Source of the DNA: Piscicola geometra
Lineage: Eukaryota > Annelida > Clitellata > Hirudinida > Piscicolidae
Assembly (NCBI GenBank): GCA_943735955.1
Contig: OX030966.1
Span: 7,513,306-7,577,305, forward strand
Length of the DNA stretch: 64,000 nucleotides
Reading direction: 5' to 3'
Below, piece after piece: positions 24,583 through 35,046 of this stretch. A model generated the notes under the pieces. That model was not told the DNA's origin. It worked only from the letters and a program-made list of their open reading frames with translations, and searched no databases. The stretch's first letter is position 1, and every line of letters starts with the position of its first letter. The translations under genes were made by a program, and so were the position numbers.

Positions 24583-25184
24583 AGGAGTTCAGTTGGAGAG
24601 GTGCCTGTCTGATGTATGCAAGCATGCTGTAACAATGATGATGATGATGATGATGATGTGACGTCAGAGCACTAATGCATGCATTGGACAGGCTTCGAAA
24701 GGACACTGGTGAGCAGGCGGTGTGAACTGTGTCTCAAAATCAAGGACCTCCCAAACAAGGTGTGTGTGTGTGTGTGTGTGTGTTTTTGTGAGTATTTGTT
24801 TGTTCGTCTGTGTTCAGGTCTTCTAGAACAACTACAACGACTGCATGCAGCTGGGAGGCAGGCTGTTGTTCGTTGGAGGTGGAAAGTGGGCTCATGTTAA
24901 CTGCCTCAAGGTGACTCTCTTTGCTGTGTCTTTTTGTTTCCACCTTCTTCTGTGTTATCCACCTTCTTTTCGTGCGTTATTCTTTTGTTGCATGCCTGTT
25001 TCATGCTCTCACGGAAGAGCCGGCAGGAAGACGCAGTGACCACTCCTCCCCCTCCATCACCTCCAACATCTCCATTTCCCCAAAACTCTATTATCTGTCT
25101 AGGTCTGTCTGTGTTATGCTTCACCATTATTGCTACCTCCACCATCATTATCACCGCTATCTCCATCATCATCATCACCGCTAT

Positions 25185-25218
<34 letters not shown>

Positions 25219-25929
25219 GCTACCTCCATCATCATCATCATCATCATCGCTACCTCCATCATCATCATCAGGCTCCCTCCAAGTGCACCTTGACAACGCC
25301 ACTGACGTGCCACCGATTCTCTGGCTAGATATGCTTCTTGGCATTTCATTATTATCATCATCATCATCATCATTTGCACTACAATAATCATTATCACCAC
25401 CACCATTAGCATCATCATCAGCACCCTCCCCTCCACAGCATGAGGAGGGTCTTTTGGAGCTGCAGTCAGGCTGGGCACTTGAGTGTCTACCACTGCAGAC
25501 TGCTGCCTCGCTCCAGCGCCACCAAGCTGCCCTGTGCTCGTGCTGGTGGTAGTAGTAGTAGTGGTGCTGGTGCTGGTGGTAGTAGTAGTGGTGCTGGATG
25601 TGGTAGTGGTGCTGGTGGTGGTGGTAGTAGTGGTGATAGAGAAGTGCTGCACACACGCATGAATGACCGCGTCTACAGCAAGCTGTTTGAGCATCAACAT
25701 CACATTCTGGCTTCCAAAAGGATTGGTGCAACCATTACTGCTACTGCCACTATTAATACTACCAATACTACTACTACTACGTCTACTACTACTACTACCA
25801 ATACTACTACTACTATTAATACTACCAATACTACTACTACCAATATTAATACTACTACTACTGCTGGTGTAAAGAGGAAGCATGGTGGTTTGGAAGAGGA
25901 AAGGTGTAAGAGGCTCAAAAAGAGTGGGG

Positions 25930-25990
<61 letters not shown>

Positions 25991-26032
25991 AGGTAGTAGC
26001 AGTAGCGGTGGTAGTAATAGTAGTATTAGTAT

Positions 26033-26067
<35 letters not shown>

Positions 26068-26100
26068 GTAGTAGTAGTAGTGGTAGTAGCAGTAGTAGTG

Positions 26101-26152
<52 letters not shown>

Positions 26153-29100
26153 TAGCAGTAGTAGTGGTAGTAGTAGTAGTAGTAGTGGTAGTGGTGGTAG
26201 TAGTATCAGGGGTCGTCTTCTCTCTCCTATCGATCAACTGGATGGCACTGCTGATGACGATGATGTCGTAGAGAGGAGCAAGCAAAGAGGCACACAACCT
26301 CGACACAACACCGCTCCCAAGCATGGAATCAGCTACCTGGGCCTGCTGCCTGCCTCAGCTCTCTCGCACTTGCGACCTTTCCACAACTCCTCGCAACACC
26401 ACCTTCCCCTCCATACCGAATCTCTCAACAGCAACAGCAACACTTTCCATTCCTCAAACCTCCTTCTTCCTGTGACTTCCAAGCCTCTCCTCCAGTCAGA
26501 CGAACATCATCATCAGCATCATGATCATCATCAACAAGAACAGAATAATCATGATCATCATCAACAAGAGCAGAATAATCATCAGCAGCATCAGCAAGAG
26601 CAGAATCATCATCATCAGCATCAACAAGAGCAGAATAATCATCATCAGCATCAACAAGAGCAGAATCATCAGCATCAGCAAGAGCAGAATAATCATCAGC
26701 AGCATCAGCAAGAGCAGAATCATCAGCATCAGCAAGAGCAGAATCATCATCATCAGCATCAGCAAAAGCAGAATCATCAGCATCAGCAAGAGCACAATCA
26801 TCATCATCAGCATCAGCAAAAGCAGAATCATCAGCATCAGCAAGAGCAGAATCATCATCATCAGCAGCAGCAGCACAGAGCAGCGCATGGGCCTCAGAGC
26901 AGGAGAGTGTTCAACGACCTGGAAGACTTTGTGCACAACTACAACGCCAGAGTGCTGCTGCCTACGTCACAGAGCGGCAATGCTGGTGCTGTGAAAGGCT
27001 GCAGGGAGGCAGGAATGGGAGAGAGAGTGGTGGAAGGGAGAGAGAGAATGGTGGAAGGGAGAGAGAGAGTGGTGGAAGGGAGAGGAGGAAAGGCATCGTC
27101 AGCAGACAAGTATCGGTCCTTTCTCTTCGAAGTGGTCAGCAGTGAAGGCCACTACAGCATTAGCAACACTCCTGCAGGTTAGCACCATCCATCCATTCAT
27201 TCATCCATCTATCTGTCCATCCATCCATCTTGTGTATTGCCTCATGGACTTGGTGCACACAGAGGCCTGGTGGAGACTGACCAAGAAGGTGCAGAAGGGC
27301 AACCACAACCTTGCCTCCGTTCCCTTCAGGCGTTTGTTCCAACCCTCATCATTCCACTATTCATATCATCAGCCATGCATGATCATCATCATCACCTCTC
27401 ATGCATCACGTGGTGACCTTCTTTCCTTCCTTCCTGCAGGCATGAATGGGGACAGCTTCTTTGGCCTCAACCACCCTCTCGTCCAACATGCCGTCCGCTC
27501 TTTCGAGAAGGCATCTTCCATCCATCAGTTCATTTATCCTTCCATCAATCCTTCCACCCACCTTCCATCCATCTTTGATCCATCCATCTTCCATCCATCT
27601 TTGATCCATCCTTCCATCCATCTTCCATCCATCAGTTCATTTATCCTTCCATCAATCCTTCCACCCACCTTCCATCCATCTTTGATCCATCCATCTTCCA
27701 TCCATCTTTGATCCATCCTTCCATCCATCTTCCATCCATTCTTTCATTCATCTACCATCCATTTTCTATCCATCAGTTAATTCATCTTCCATCCATCTTC
27801 TATCCATTTCTTCTTATATTCGTTCTCGTATTCCATCAGTTCATCTATTCCTCTCAGTCCATCCACTCATTCTGCACAGTGAGTGCTTCGAAGCTGACGT
27901 CCCTTCACTCCTCTCACAGATCACCGCCTCCTCCTCCTCCTCTTCCTCTTCCTCCTTCTCCTCCTCCTCCTTCTCCTCCTCCTCCTCCTCCAAGACTCAG
28001 CAAGCATGCGCAAGGAGCCGCTTGCACCTCCCTCGAAGGTCCTCTGACCACTTCAACTTCTTCCTCTCCAGCCACAGGAGCGCCAACCATCCCCTTGATG
28101 ACGTCATCAGTGATGATGATGATGATGATGATGATGTCACTAAGGGCAGCGTCCAGAAAATCTTTTGCAAGAAGTGCGTATAATTGGTTCTTTGTTAGCG
28201 TCCTTCACCACCATCATCATCATCACACCACCATCATCATCATCACACACCACCATCATCATCATCACACCACCCTCATCATCATCACACACCACCATCA
28301 TCATCATCATCACACCACCATCATCATCATCACACACCACCATCATCATCATCACACCACCCTCATCATCATCACACACCACCATCATCATCATCATCAC
28401 ACCACCATCATCATCATCACACACCACCATCATCATCATCACCACACCATCATCATCATCATCACACACCACCATCATCATCATCACACACCACCATCAC
28501 CGTCACACACCAGAGCGTGCAGCATGACTTCGTTCCTGGCGGACGCTCCGATGGCGACCAGGTATGACTACATGCGGCTGCTGCAGCCTCTGACGCTGCA
28601 GGTGAGGCGGTCGCTGATCGAGGGCAGAGGCCTCTTCGCCTGCAGAGACGTCCAAGCAGGCGAGATGGTGGTCGAGTACTGCGGAGAAGTGATCAGGAGT
28701 GTGCTGACTGACGCGAGGGAGAGGCGCTACCAGAGCAGGGGCATCGGCTGCTACATGTTCAAGGTGCTCGTGTCGTCGGCGTGAGAGGACGTTTGATGAA
28801 TGGTGCTTGGTCGTGAGGTGCTTGTGGTCATTCTGAAATGAACGCCTTCTCGACCCAAGTTTTTAGGCCACAACTCATCAAAACCTACAAAACCATCATT
28901 ATCATCACCTACAAAACCATCATTATCATCACCTACAAAACCATCATTATCATCACCTACAAAACCATCATTATCATCACCTACAAAACCATCATTATCA
29001 TCACCTACAAAACTATCATTATCATCACCTACAAAACCATCATTATCATCACCTACAAAACCATTATCATCATCACCTACAAAACCATCATCATCATCAC

Positions 29101-29745
29101 CTAAAACTTCGACTGCAGCTGGACGAGAGGCACGTGGTGGACGCGACGATGAAAGGCAACCAGGCGCGCTTCATCAACCACTCCTGCCACCCCAACTGCT
29201 TCTCCAAGGTGCTGCATGCCTCGTAGTCCTTGTGCTCACAGTCCTATATGTCTTCCCCACCATCATCATCACCACCATCATCACCACCATCATCACCACC
29301 ATCATCATCACCACCATCATCATCACCACCATCATCACCACCATCATCACCACCATCATCATCACTATCATCACCACCATCATCATCACCACCATCACCA
29401 CCACCATCATCATCACCATCATCACCACCATCATCACCACCATCATCATCACCACCATCATCATCACCACCATCATCATCACCACCATCACCACCACCAC
29501 CATCACCACCACCATCATCACCACCGCATCCTTCTGCCAACTCCAACGCCCCATCGCAAGCAATGAAACAATGACAGGTGCTCCAGTGGAAGGGGGCAGA
29601 GTCGAAGAAGATCATCATCATGGCACTCAGGACGATCGTCAAGGGCGAGGAGATCACATACGACTACAAGTTTCCCAGGGAGGCGACCGAGAGCAAGATG
29701 CCGTGCTTCTGCCGCTCCCGCCGCTGCAAGGGCTTCATGAACTGA
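23083..29745 (+). CDS. Trithorax/KMT2A-B-like histone H3K4 methyltransferase
   Basis: Supported exons: ePHD part 24692-24759 ([15 protein letters not shown]), 24827-24910 ([17 protein letters not shown]), tentative 25272-25306, large exon 25439-27177 (start of ePHD second half [12 protein letters not shown]), FYRC 27263-27331 ([12 protein letters not shown]) and 27440-27510 ([14 protein letters not shown]), 27884-28173 (Win-like [12 protein letters not shown]), SET 28514-28763 ([28 protein letters not shown]), 29119-29208 ([15 protein letters not shown]), 29578-29745 ([14 protein letters not shown], post-[18 protein letters not shown], stop). From 25439 to the stop all exons join in phase; the 27510 donor would be a GC donor. 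Family role: nuclear H3K4 methylation within a WDR5/RBBP5/ASH2L complex. The 5' part is taken from the first ATG after an in-frame stop: an acidic, Asp/Gly-rich frame 23083-24582 of unknown homology whose splice to 24692 is unresolved. PHD1-3, bromodomain and FYRN were not found. Confidence 0.85.
25920..26870. repeat. (AGT)n poly-Ser and CAT/CAG His-Gln repeats inside a coding exon
   Basis: Within the large KMT2-like exon, 25928-26205 reads as an almost uninterrupted poly-Ser tract. About 26500-26870 reads as His/Gln/Glu/Asn repeats (HQQEQN units). The flanks are complex sequence in the same frame ([19 protein letters not shown] before, [19 protein letters not shown] after), so these repeats are probably translated, unlike most in the window. 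Confidence 0.7.
26235..26264 (+). other. Taspase1-like cleavage motif [10 protein letters not shown] in the KMT2-like protein
   Basis: In the large exon, upstream of the FYRC exons, the translated string [10 protein letters not shown] resembles the Taspase1 site of KMT2A/B and Trithorax (Q, hydrophobic, D, G, then acidic DD), with one extra residue between G and DD. Its place, between the ePHD and FYRC/SET, is where the family is cut into N and C fragments. It is preceded by poly-Ser and followed by a low-complexity His/Gln linker. Confidence 0.5.
27183..27870. repeat. (TCCA)n/CATC repeats in KMT2-like introns
   Basis: TCCATCCATC-type tetranucleotide repeats, with a roughly 120-bp duplicated block (about 27530-27610 and 27625-27725), fill the introns around the FYRC exons. 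One lies before 27263; the other spans 27511-27883. Confidence 0.85.
28205..29100. repeat. ATC/CACCACC and 24-bp repeats in KMT2-like introns
   Basis: 28205-28510 is CACACCACCATCATCATC repeat in the intron before the first SET exon. 28878-29103 is about nine copies of a 24-bp unit (ACCTACAAAACCATCATT plus ATCATC) in the intron before 29119. Confidence 0.9.
29255..29525. repeat. (CAC/CAT) repeat in the last KMT2-like intron
   Basis: Trinucleotide repeat of CACCATCATC composition filling the intron 29209-29577. His, Ser/Pro and Ile/Thr frames run through it and are not exons: the SET frame resumes only at 29578 after acceptor ATGACAG. Confidence 0.95.
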
Positions 29746-29958
29746 CCACCACCACGTCACCCTTTCTTTCACGTCCATTTACTATTCCGGTGCTCTTTAT
29801 TCGGCGGGAATTCGGAGTCGAAAGAACTCTAGACGCGCTGTAATCTGCTTCAAGGCCAGAGTGTGCCTGGGAGCCTCAAGACACCCTCAAGAGATGATGC
29901 TTCAGGCGGTCTTTGAAGAAACAGATTCGATGTTTATTAAAATAATTTAGTTTCCAAA

Positions 29959-32900
29959 ATGAAATCAAAATACATTTCTCTGACCGCCTGCAAGCACAAG
30001 CATGAAGGAATAAAAAGATCCAAGCTTGCAGCTGGTGCCTCCAAGGAAGTTGCACGCCCTTGCCAGCACCACACCAGTGCTGCCGATGCAATGAGTGATA
30101 CAAATGAGGAGACAATGAGTGATACAAATGAGGAGACAATGAGTGATACAAATGAGGAGACAATGAGTGATACAAATGAGGAGACAATGAGTGATACAAA
30201 TGAGGATGCAATGAGTGATACAAATGAGGAGACAATGAGTGATACAAATGAGGAGACAATAAGTGATACAAATGAGGAGACAATGAGTGATACAAATGAG
30301 GAGACAATAAGTGATACAAATGAGGAGACAATGAGTGATACAAATGAGGAGACAATGAGTGATACAAATGAGGAGACAATGAGTGATACAAATGAGGAGA
30401 CAATGAGTGATACAAATGAGGAGACAATGAGTGATACAAATGAGGAGACAATGAGTGATACAAATGAGGAGACAATGAGTGATACAAATGAGGATGCAAT
30501 GAGTGATACAAATGAGGAGACAATAAGTGATACAAATGAGGAGACAATGAGTGATACAAATGAGGATGCAATGAGTGATACAAATGAGGAGACAATGAGT
30601 GATACAAATGAGGAGACAATGAGTGATACAAATGAGGAGACAATGAGTGATACAAATGAGGAGACAATGAGTGATACAAATGAGGAGACAATAAGTGATA
30701 CAAATGAGGAGACAATGAGTGATACAAATGAGGAGACAATGAGTGATACAAATGAGGATGCAATGAGTGATACAAATGAGGAGACAATGAGTGATACAAA
30801 TAAGGATGCAATGAGTGATACAAATGAGGAGACAATAAGTGATACAAATGAGGAGACAATGAGTGATACAAATGAGGAGACAATGAGTGATACAAATGAG
30901 GAGACAATGAGTGATACAAATGAGGAGACAATGAGTGATACAAATGAGGATGCAATGAGTGATACAAATGAGGAGACAATAAGTGATACAAATGAGGAGA
31001 CAATGAGTGATACAAATGAGGAGACAATGAGTGATACAAATGAGGAGACAATGAGTGATACAAATGAGGAGACAATAAGTGATACAAATGAGGAGACAAT
31101 GAGTGATACAAATGAGGAGACAATGAGTGATACAAATGAGGATGCAATGAGTGATACAAATGAGGAGACAATGAGTGATACAAATGAGGAGACAATGAGT
31201 GATACAAATGAGGAGACAATGAGTGATACAAATGAGGAGACAATGAGTGATACAAATGAGGATGCAATGAGTGATACAAATGAGGAGACAATGAGTGATA
31301 CAAATGAGGAGACAATGAGTGATACAAATGAGGAGACAATGAGTGATACAAATGAGGAGACAATGAGTGATACAAATGAGGAGACAATGAGTGATACAAA
31401 TGAGGAGACAATGAGTGATACAAATGAGGAGACAATGAGTGATACAAATGAGGAGACAATAAGTGATACAAATGAGGAGACAATGAGTGATACAAATGAG
31501 GAGACAATGAGTGATACAAATGAGGAGACAATGAGTGATACAAATGAGGAGACAATGAGTGATACAAATGAGGAGACAATGAGTGATACAAATGAGGATG
31601 CAATGAGTGATACAAATGAGGAGACAATGAGTGATACAAATGAGGAGACAATAAGTGATACAAATGAGGAGACAATAAGTGATACAAATGAGGAGACAAT
31701 GAGTGATACAAATGAGGAGACAATGAGTGATACAAATGAGGAGACAATGAGTGATACAAATGAGGAGACAATAAGTGATACAAATGAGGAGACAATGAGT
31801 GATACAAATGAGGATGCAATGAGTGATACAAATGAGGAGACAATGAGTGATACAAATGAGGATGCAATGAGTGATACAAATGAGGAGACAATGAGTGATA
31901 CAAATGAGGAGACAATGAGTGATACAAATGAGGAGACAATGAGTGATACAAATGAGGAGACAATAAGTGATACAAATGAGGAGACAATGAGTGATACAAA
32001 TAAGGATGCAATGAGTGATACAAATGAGGAGACAATGAGTGATACAAATGAGGAGACAATGAGTGATACAAATGAGGAGACAATGAGTGATACAAATGAG
32101 GAGACAATAAGTGATACAAATGAGGAGACAATGAGTGATACAAATGAGGAGACAATAAGTGATACAAATGAGGAGACAATAAGTGATACAAATGAGGAGA
32201 CAATGAGTGATACAAATGAGGAGACAATGAGTGATACAAATGAGGAGACAATGAGTGATACAAATGAGGAGACAATAAGTGATACAAATGAGGAGACAAT
32301 GAGTGATACAAATGAGGATGCAATGAGTGATACAAATGAGGAGACAATAAGTGATACAAATGAGGATGCAATGAGTGATACAAATGAGGAGACAATGAGT
32401 GATACAAATGAGGAGACAATGAGTGATACAAATGAGGAGACAATGAGTGATACAAATGAGGAGACAATGAGTGATACAAATGAGGAGACAATGAGTGATA
32501 CAAATGAGGAGACAATAAGTGATACAAATGAGGAGACAATGAGTGATACAAATGAGGAGACAATGAGTGATACAAATGAGGAGACAATGAGTGATACAAA
32601 TGAGGAGACAATGAGTGATACAAATGAGGAGACAATGAGTGATACAAATGAGGAGACAATGAGTGATACAAATGAGGATGCAATGAGTGATACAAATGAG
32701 GAGACAATGAGTGATACAAATGAGGAGACAATGAGTGATACAAATGAGGATGCAATGAGTGATACAAATGAGGATGCAATGAGTGATACAAATGAGGAGA
32801 CAATGAGTGATACAAATGAGGAGACAATGAGTGATACAAATGAGGAGACAATGAGTGATACAAATGAGGAGACAATGAGTGATACAAATGAGGATGCAAT

Positions 32901-34434
32901 GAGTGATACAAATGAGGAGACAATGAGTGATACAAATGAGGAGACAATGAGTGATACAAATGAGGATGCAATGAGTGATACAAATGAGGATGCAATGAGT
33001 GATACAAATGAGGAGACAATGAGTGATACAAATAAGGATGCAATGAGTGATACAAATGAGGATGCAATGAGTGATACAAATGAGGATGCAATGAGTGATA
33101 CAAATGAGGAGACAATAAGTGATACAAATGAGGAGACAATGAGTGATACAAATGAGGAGACAATGAGTGATACAAATGAGGATGCAATGAGTGATACAAA
33201 TGAGGAGACAATAAGTGATACAAATGAGGAGACAATGAGTGATACAAATGAGGATGCAATGAGTGATACAAATGAGGATGCAATGAGTGATACAAATGAG
33301 GATGCAATGAGTGATACAAATGAGGAGACAATAAGTGATACAAATGAGGAGACAATGAGTGATACAAATGAGGATGCAATGAGTGATACAAATGAGGAGA
33401 CAATGAGTGATACAAATGAGGAGACAATGAGTGATACAAATGAGGAGACAATGAGTGATACAAATGAGGAGACAATGAGTGATACAAATGAGGAGACAAT
33501 GAGTGATACAAATGAGGATGCAATGAGTGATACAAATGAGGATGCAATGAGTGATACAAATGAGGAGACAATGAGTGATACAAATGAGGAGACAATGAGT
33601 GATACAAATGAGGAGACAATAAGTGATACAAATGAGGATGCAATGAGTGATACAAATGAGGAGACAATGAGTGATACAAATGAGGAGACAATGAGTGATA
33701 CAAATGAGGAGACAATAAGTGATACAAATGAGGAGACAATGAGTGATACAAATGAGGAGACAATAAGTGATACAAATGAGGAGACAATGAGTGATACAAA
33801 TGAGGAGACAATGAGTGATACAAATGAGGAGACAATGAGTGATACAAATGAGGAGACAATGAGTGATACAAATGAGGAGACAATGAGTGATACAAATGAG
33901 GATGCAATGAGTGATACAAATGAGGAGACAATGAGTGATACAAATGAGGAGACAATGAGTGATACAAATGAGGAGACAATGAGTGATACAAATGAGGAGA
34001 CAATGAGTGATACAAATGAGGAGACAATGAGTGATACAAATGAGGATGCAATGAGTGATACAAATGAGGAGACAATGAGTGATACAAATGAGGAGACAAT
34101 GAGTGATACAAATGAGGAGACAATGAGTGATACAAATGAGGAGACAATGAGTGATACAAATGAGGAGACAATGAGTGATACAAATGAGGAGACAATGAGT
34201 GATACAAATGAGGAGACAATGAGTGATACAAATGAGGAGACAATGAGTGATACAAATGAGGAGACAATGAGTGATACAAATGAGGAGACAATGAGTGATA
34301 CAAATGAGGATGCAATGAGTGATACAAATGAGGAGACAATAAGTGATAAAAATGAGGAGACAATAAGTGATACAAATGAAGACAGAATGAGTGTTCGAAT
34401 GCAGGTGAGTGCGACTAAGACGAGAGTGATGTGA
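29959..34434 (+). CDS. Open frame of about 180 MSDTNEET octapeptide repeats; coding status uncertain
   Basis: From ATG 29959 a frame of 1491 codons runs through a unique 45-codon lead (MKSKYISLTACKHKHEGIKR, then KLAAGASKEVARPCQHHTSA) into about 179 copies of an 8-residue repeat and a short tail ending VSATKTRVM. The repeat is 24 bp. Nearly all variants fall into three positions: ATG/ATA (M/I), GAGACA/GATGCA (ET/DA) and rare GAG/AAG (E/K). The lead has no signal peptide or known domain. Against a real gene: the 24-bp length keeps frames open automatically, and two minus-strand frames are equally long. For: no stops or indels, and a Ser/Thr/Glu-rich acidic product of plausible disordered or structural type. 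It lies between the KMT2-like stop and the FZR1 stop. Confidence 0.25.
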   Translation: MKSKYISLTACKHKHEGIKRSKLAAGASKEVARPCQHHTSAADAMSDTNEETMSDTNEETMSDTNEETMSDTNEETMSDTNEDAMSDTNEETMSDTNEETISDTNEETMSDTNEETISDTNEETMSDTNEETMSDTNEETMSDTNEETMSDTNEETMSDTNEETMSDTNEETMSDTNEDAMSDTNEETISDTNEETMSDTNEDAMSDTNEETMSDTNEETMSDTNEETMSDTNEETMSDTNEETISDTNEETMSDTNEETMSDTNEDAMSDTNEETMSDTNKDAMSDTNEETISDTNEETMSDTNEETMSDTNEETMSDTNEETMSDTNEDAMSDTNEETISDTNEETMSDTNEETMSDTNEETMSDTNEETISDTNEETMSDTNEETMSDTNEDAMSDTNEETMSDTNEETMSDTNEETMSDTNEETMSDTNEDAMSDTNEETMSDTNEETMSDTNEETMSDTNEETMSDTNEETMSDTNEETMSDTNEETMSDTNEETISDTNEETMSDTNEETMSDTNEETMSDTNEETMSDTNEETMSDTNEDAMSDTNEETMSDTNEETISDTNEETISDTNEETMSDTNEETMSDTNEETMSDTNEETISDTNEETMSDTNEDAMSDTNEETMSDTNEDAMSDTNEETMSDTNEETMSDTNEETMSDTNEETISDTNEETMSDTNKDAMSDTNEETMSDTNEETMSDTNEETMSDTNEETISDTNEETMSDTNEETISDTNEETISDTNEETMSDTNEETMSDTNEETMSDTNEETISDTNEETMSDTNEDAMSDTNEETISDTNEDAMSDTNEETMSDTNEETMSDTNEETMSDTNEETMSDTNEETMSDTNEETISDTNEETMSDTNEETMSDTNEETMSDTNEETMSDTNEETMSDTNEETMSDTNEDAMSDTNEETMSDTNEETMSDTNEDAMSDTNEDAMSDTNEETMSDTNEETMSDTNEETMSDTNEETMSDTNEDAMSDTNEETMSDTNEETMSDTNEDAMSDTNEDAMSDTNEETMSDTNKDAMSDTNEDAMSDTNEDAMSDTNEETISDTNEETMSDTNEETMSDTNEDAMSDTNEETISDTNEETMSDTNEDAMSDTNEDAMSDTNEDAMSDTNEETISDTNEETMSDTNEDAMSDTNEETMSDTNEETMSDTNEETMSDTNEETMSDTNEETMSDTNEDAMSDTNEDAMSDTNEETMSDTNEETMSDTNEETISDTNEDAMSDTNEETMSDTNEETMSDTNEETISDTNEETMSDTNEETISDTNEETMSDTNEETMSDTNEETMSDTNEETMSDTNEETMSDTNEDAMSDTNEETMSDTNEETMSDTNEETMSDTNEETMSDTNEETMSDTNEDAMSDTNEETMSDTNEETMSDTNEETMSDTNEETMSDTNEETMSDTNEETMSDTNEETMSDTNEETMSDTNEETMSDTNEETMSDTNEDAMSDTNEETISDKNEETISDTNEDRMSVRMQVSATKTRVM
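30091..34390. repeat. 24-bp minisatellite, about 179 copies
   Basis: Array of ATGAGTGATACAAATGAGGA plus GACA with no length variants seen, only a handful of recurrent base substitutions, distributed in a combinatorial order. It is the longest array of the window and the only one with this A-rich composition. Confidence 0.97.
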
Positions 34435-34449
34435 CTTCGTCAGCATGAG

Positions 34450-34560
34450 GGTTGGTGTAGAAGGATGCATGATGGTTGGAGTGCAAGGATGCATGAGGGT
34501 TGGAGTGGAAGGATGCATGAGGGTTGGAGTGGAAGGATGCATGGAGTGGGTGCAACAAGC
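34450..34560. repeat. 24-bp GGTTGGAGTGGAAGGATGCA repeat
   Basis: Four to five copies of a unit ending in GGATGCATGAGGGTTGGAGT, in the intergenic space 3' of FZR1. Confidence 0.85.
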
Positions 34561-34789
34561 AGTAAACAAGGCATGGTCGATGATGAATGGAAAAGCAAAA
34601 AATAAATAAATAGAAGGAAAGCAATCTCAAAGTTAGAAGCACATACATGGGCACACACACACACAGACACATGCAAGGGCAACAAGGCATGCAGGCACGG
34701 GAGCCTCGAGACAACAGTGTGCCTGCATTCTCTGCTATTTACAAACATAAAATTCTCGCTGCATTTACTAATACTAAATAAATACTTTT

Positions 34790-35045
34790 GGACTTCCATG
34801 CACCAAAACCCACAATCATCATCACCACCAACACAATCATCATCATCACCACCAACACAATCATCATCACCACCAACACAATCATCATCACCACCAACAC
34901 AATCATCATCACCACCAACACAATCATCATCATCACCACCAACACAATCATCATCACCACCAACACAATCAATTTCACCATCCTCACCACCTACATTATC
35001 ATCAAAACCTCTAAAATCATCATCATCACAACCACCACAATCATC
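34790..35045. repeat. (ATCATC)ACCACCAACACA repeat 3' of FZR1
   Basis: About ten copies of an 18-21 bp unit (CACCACCAACACAATCATCA). It borders the last FZR1 exon and probably lies in its 3' UTR. Confidence 0.85.
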
Positions 35046-35046
35046 A

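Noticed and set aside
29876..34569. Two minus-strand frames of about 1500 codons (SPHLYHSL-type and ICITHCLL-type)
   Set aside because: They are antisense readings of the 24-bp repeat with hydrophobic or His-rich periodic text and no unique domain. Only the + frame has even a weak case.
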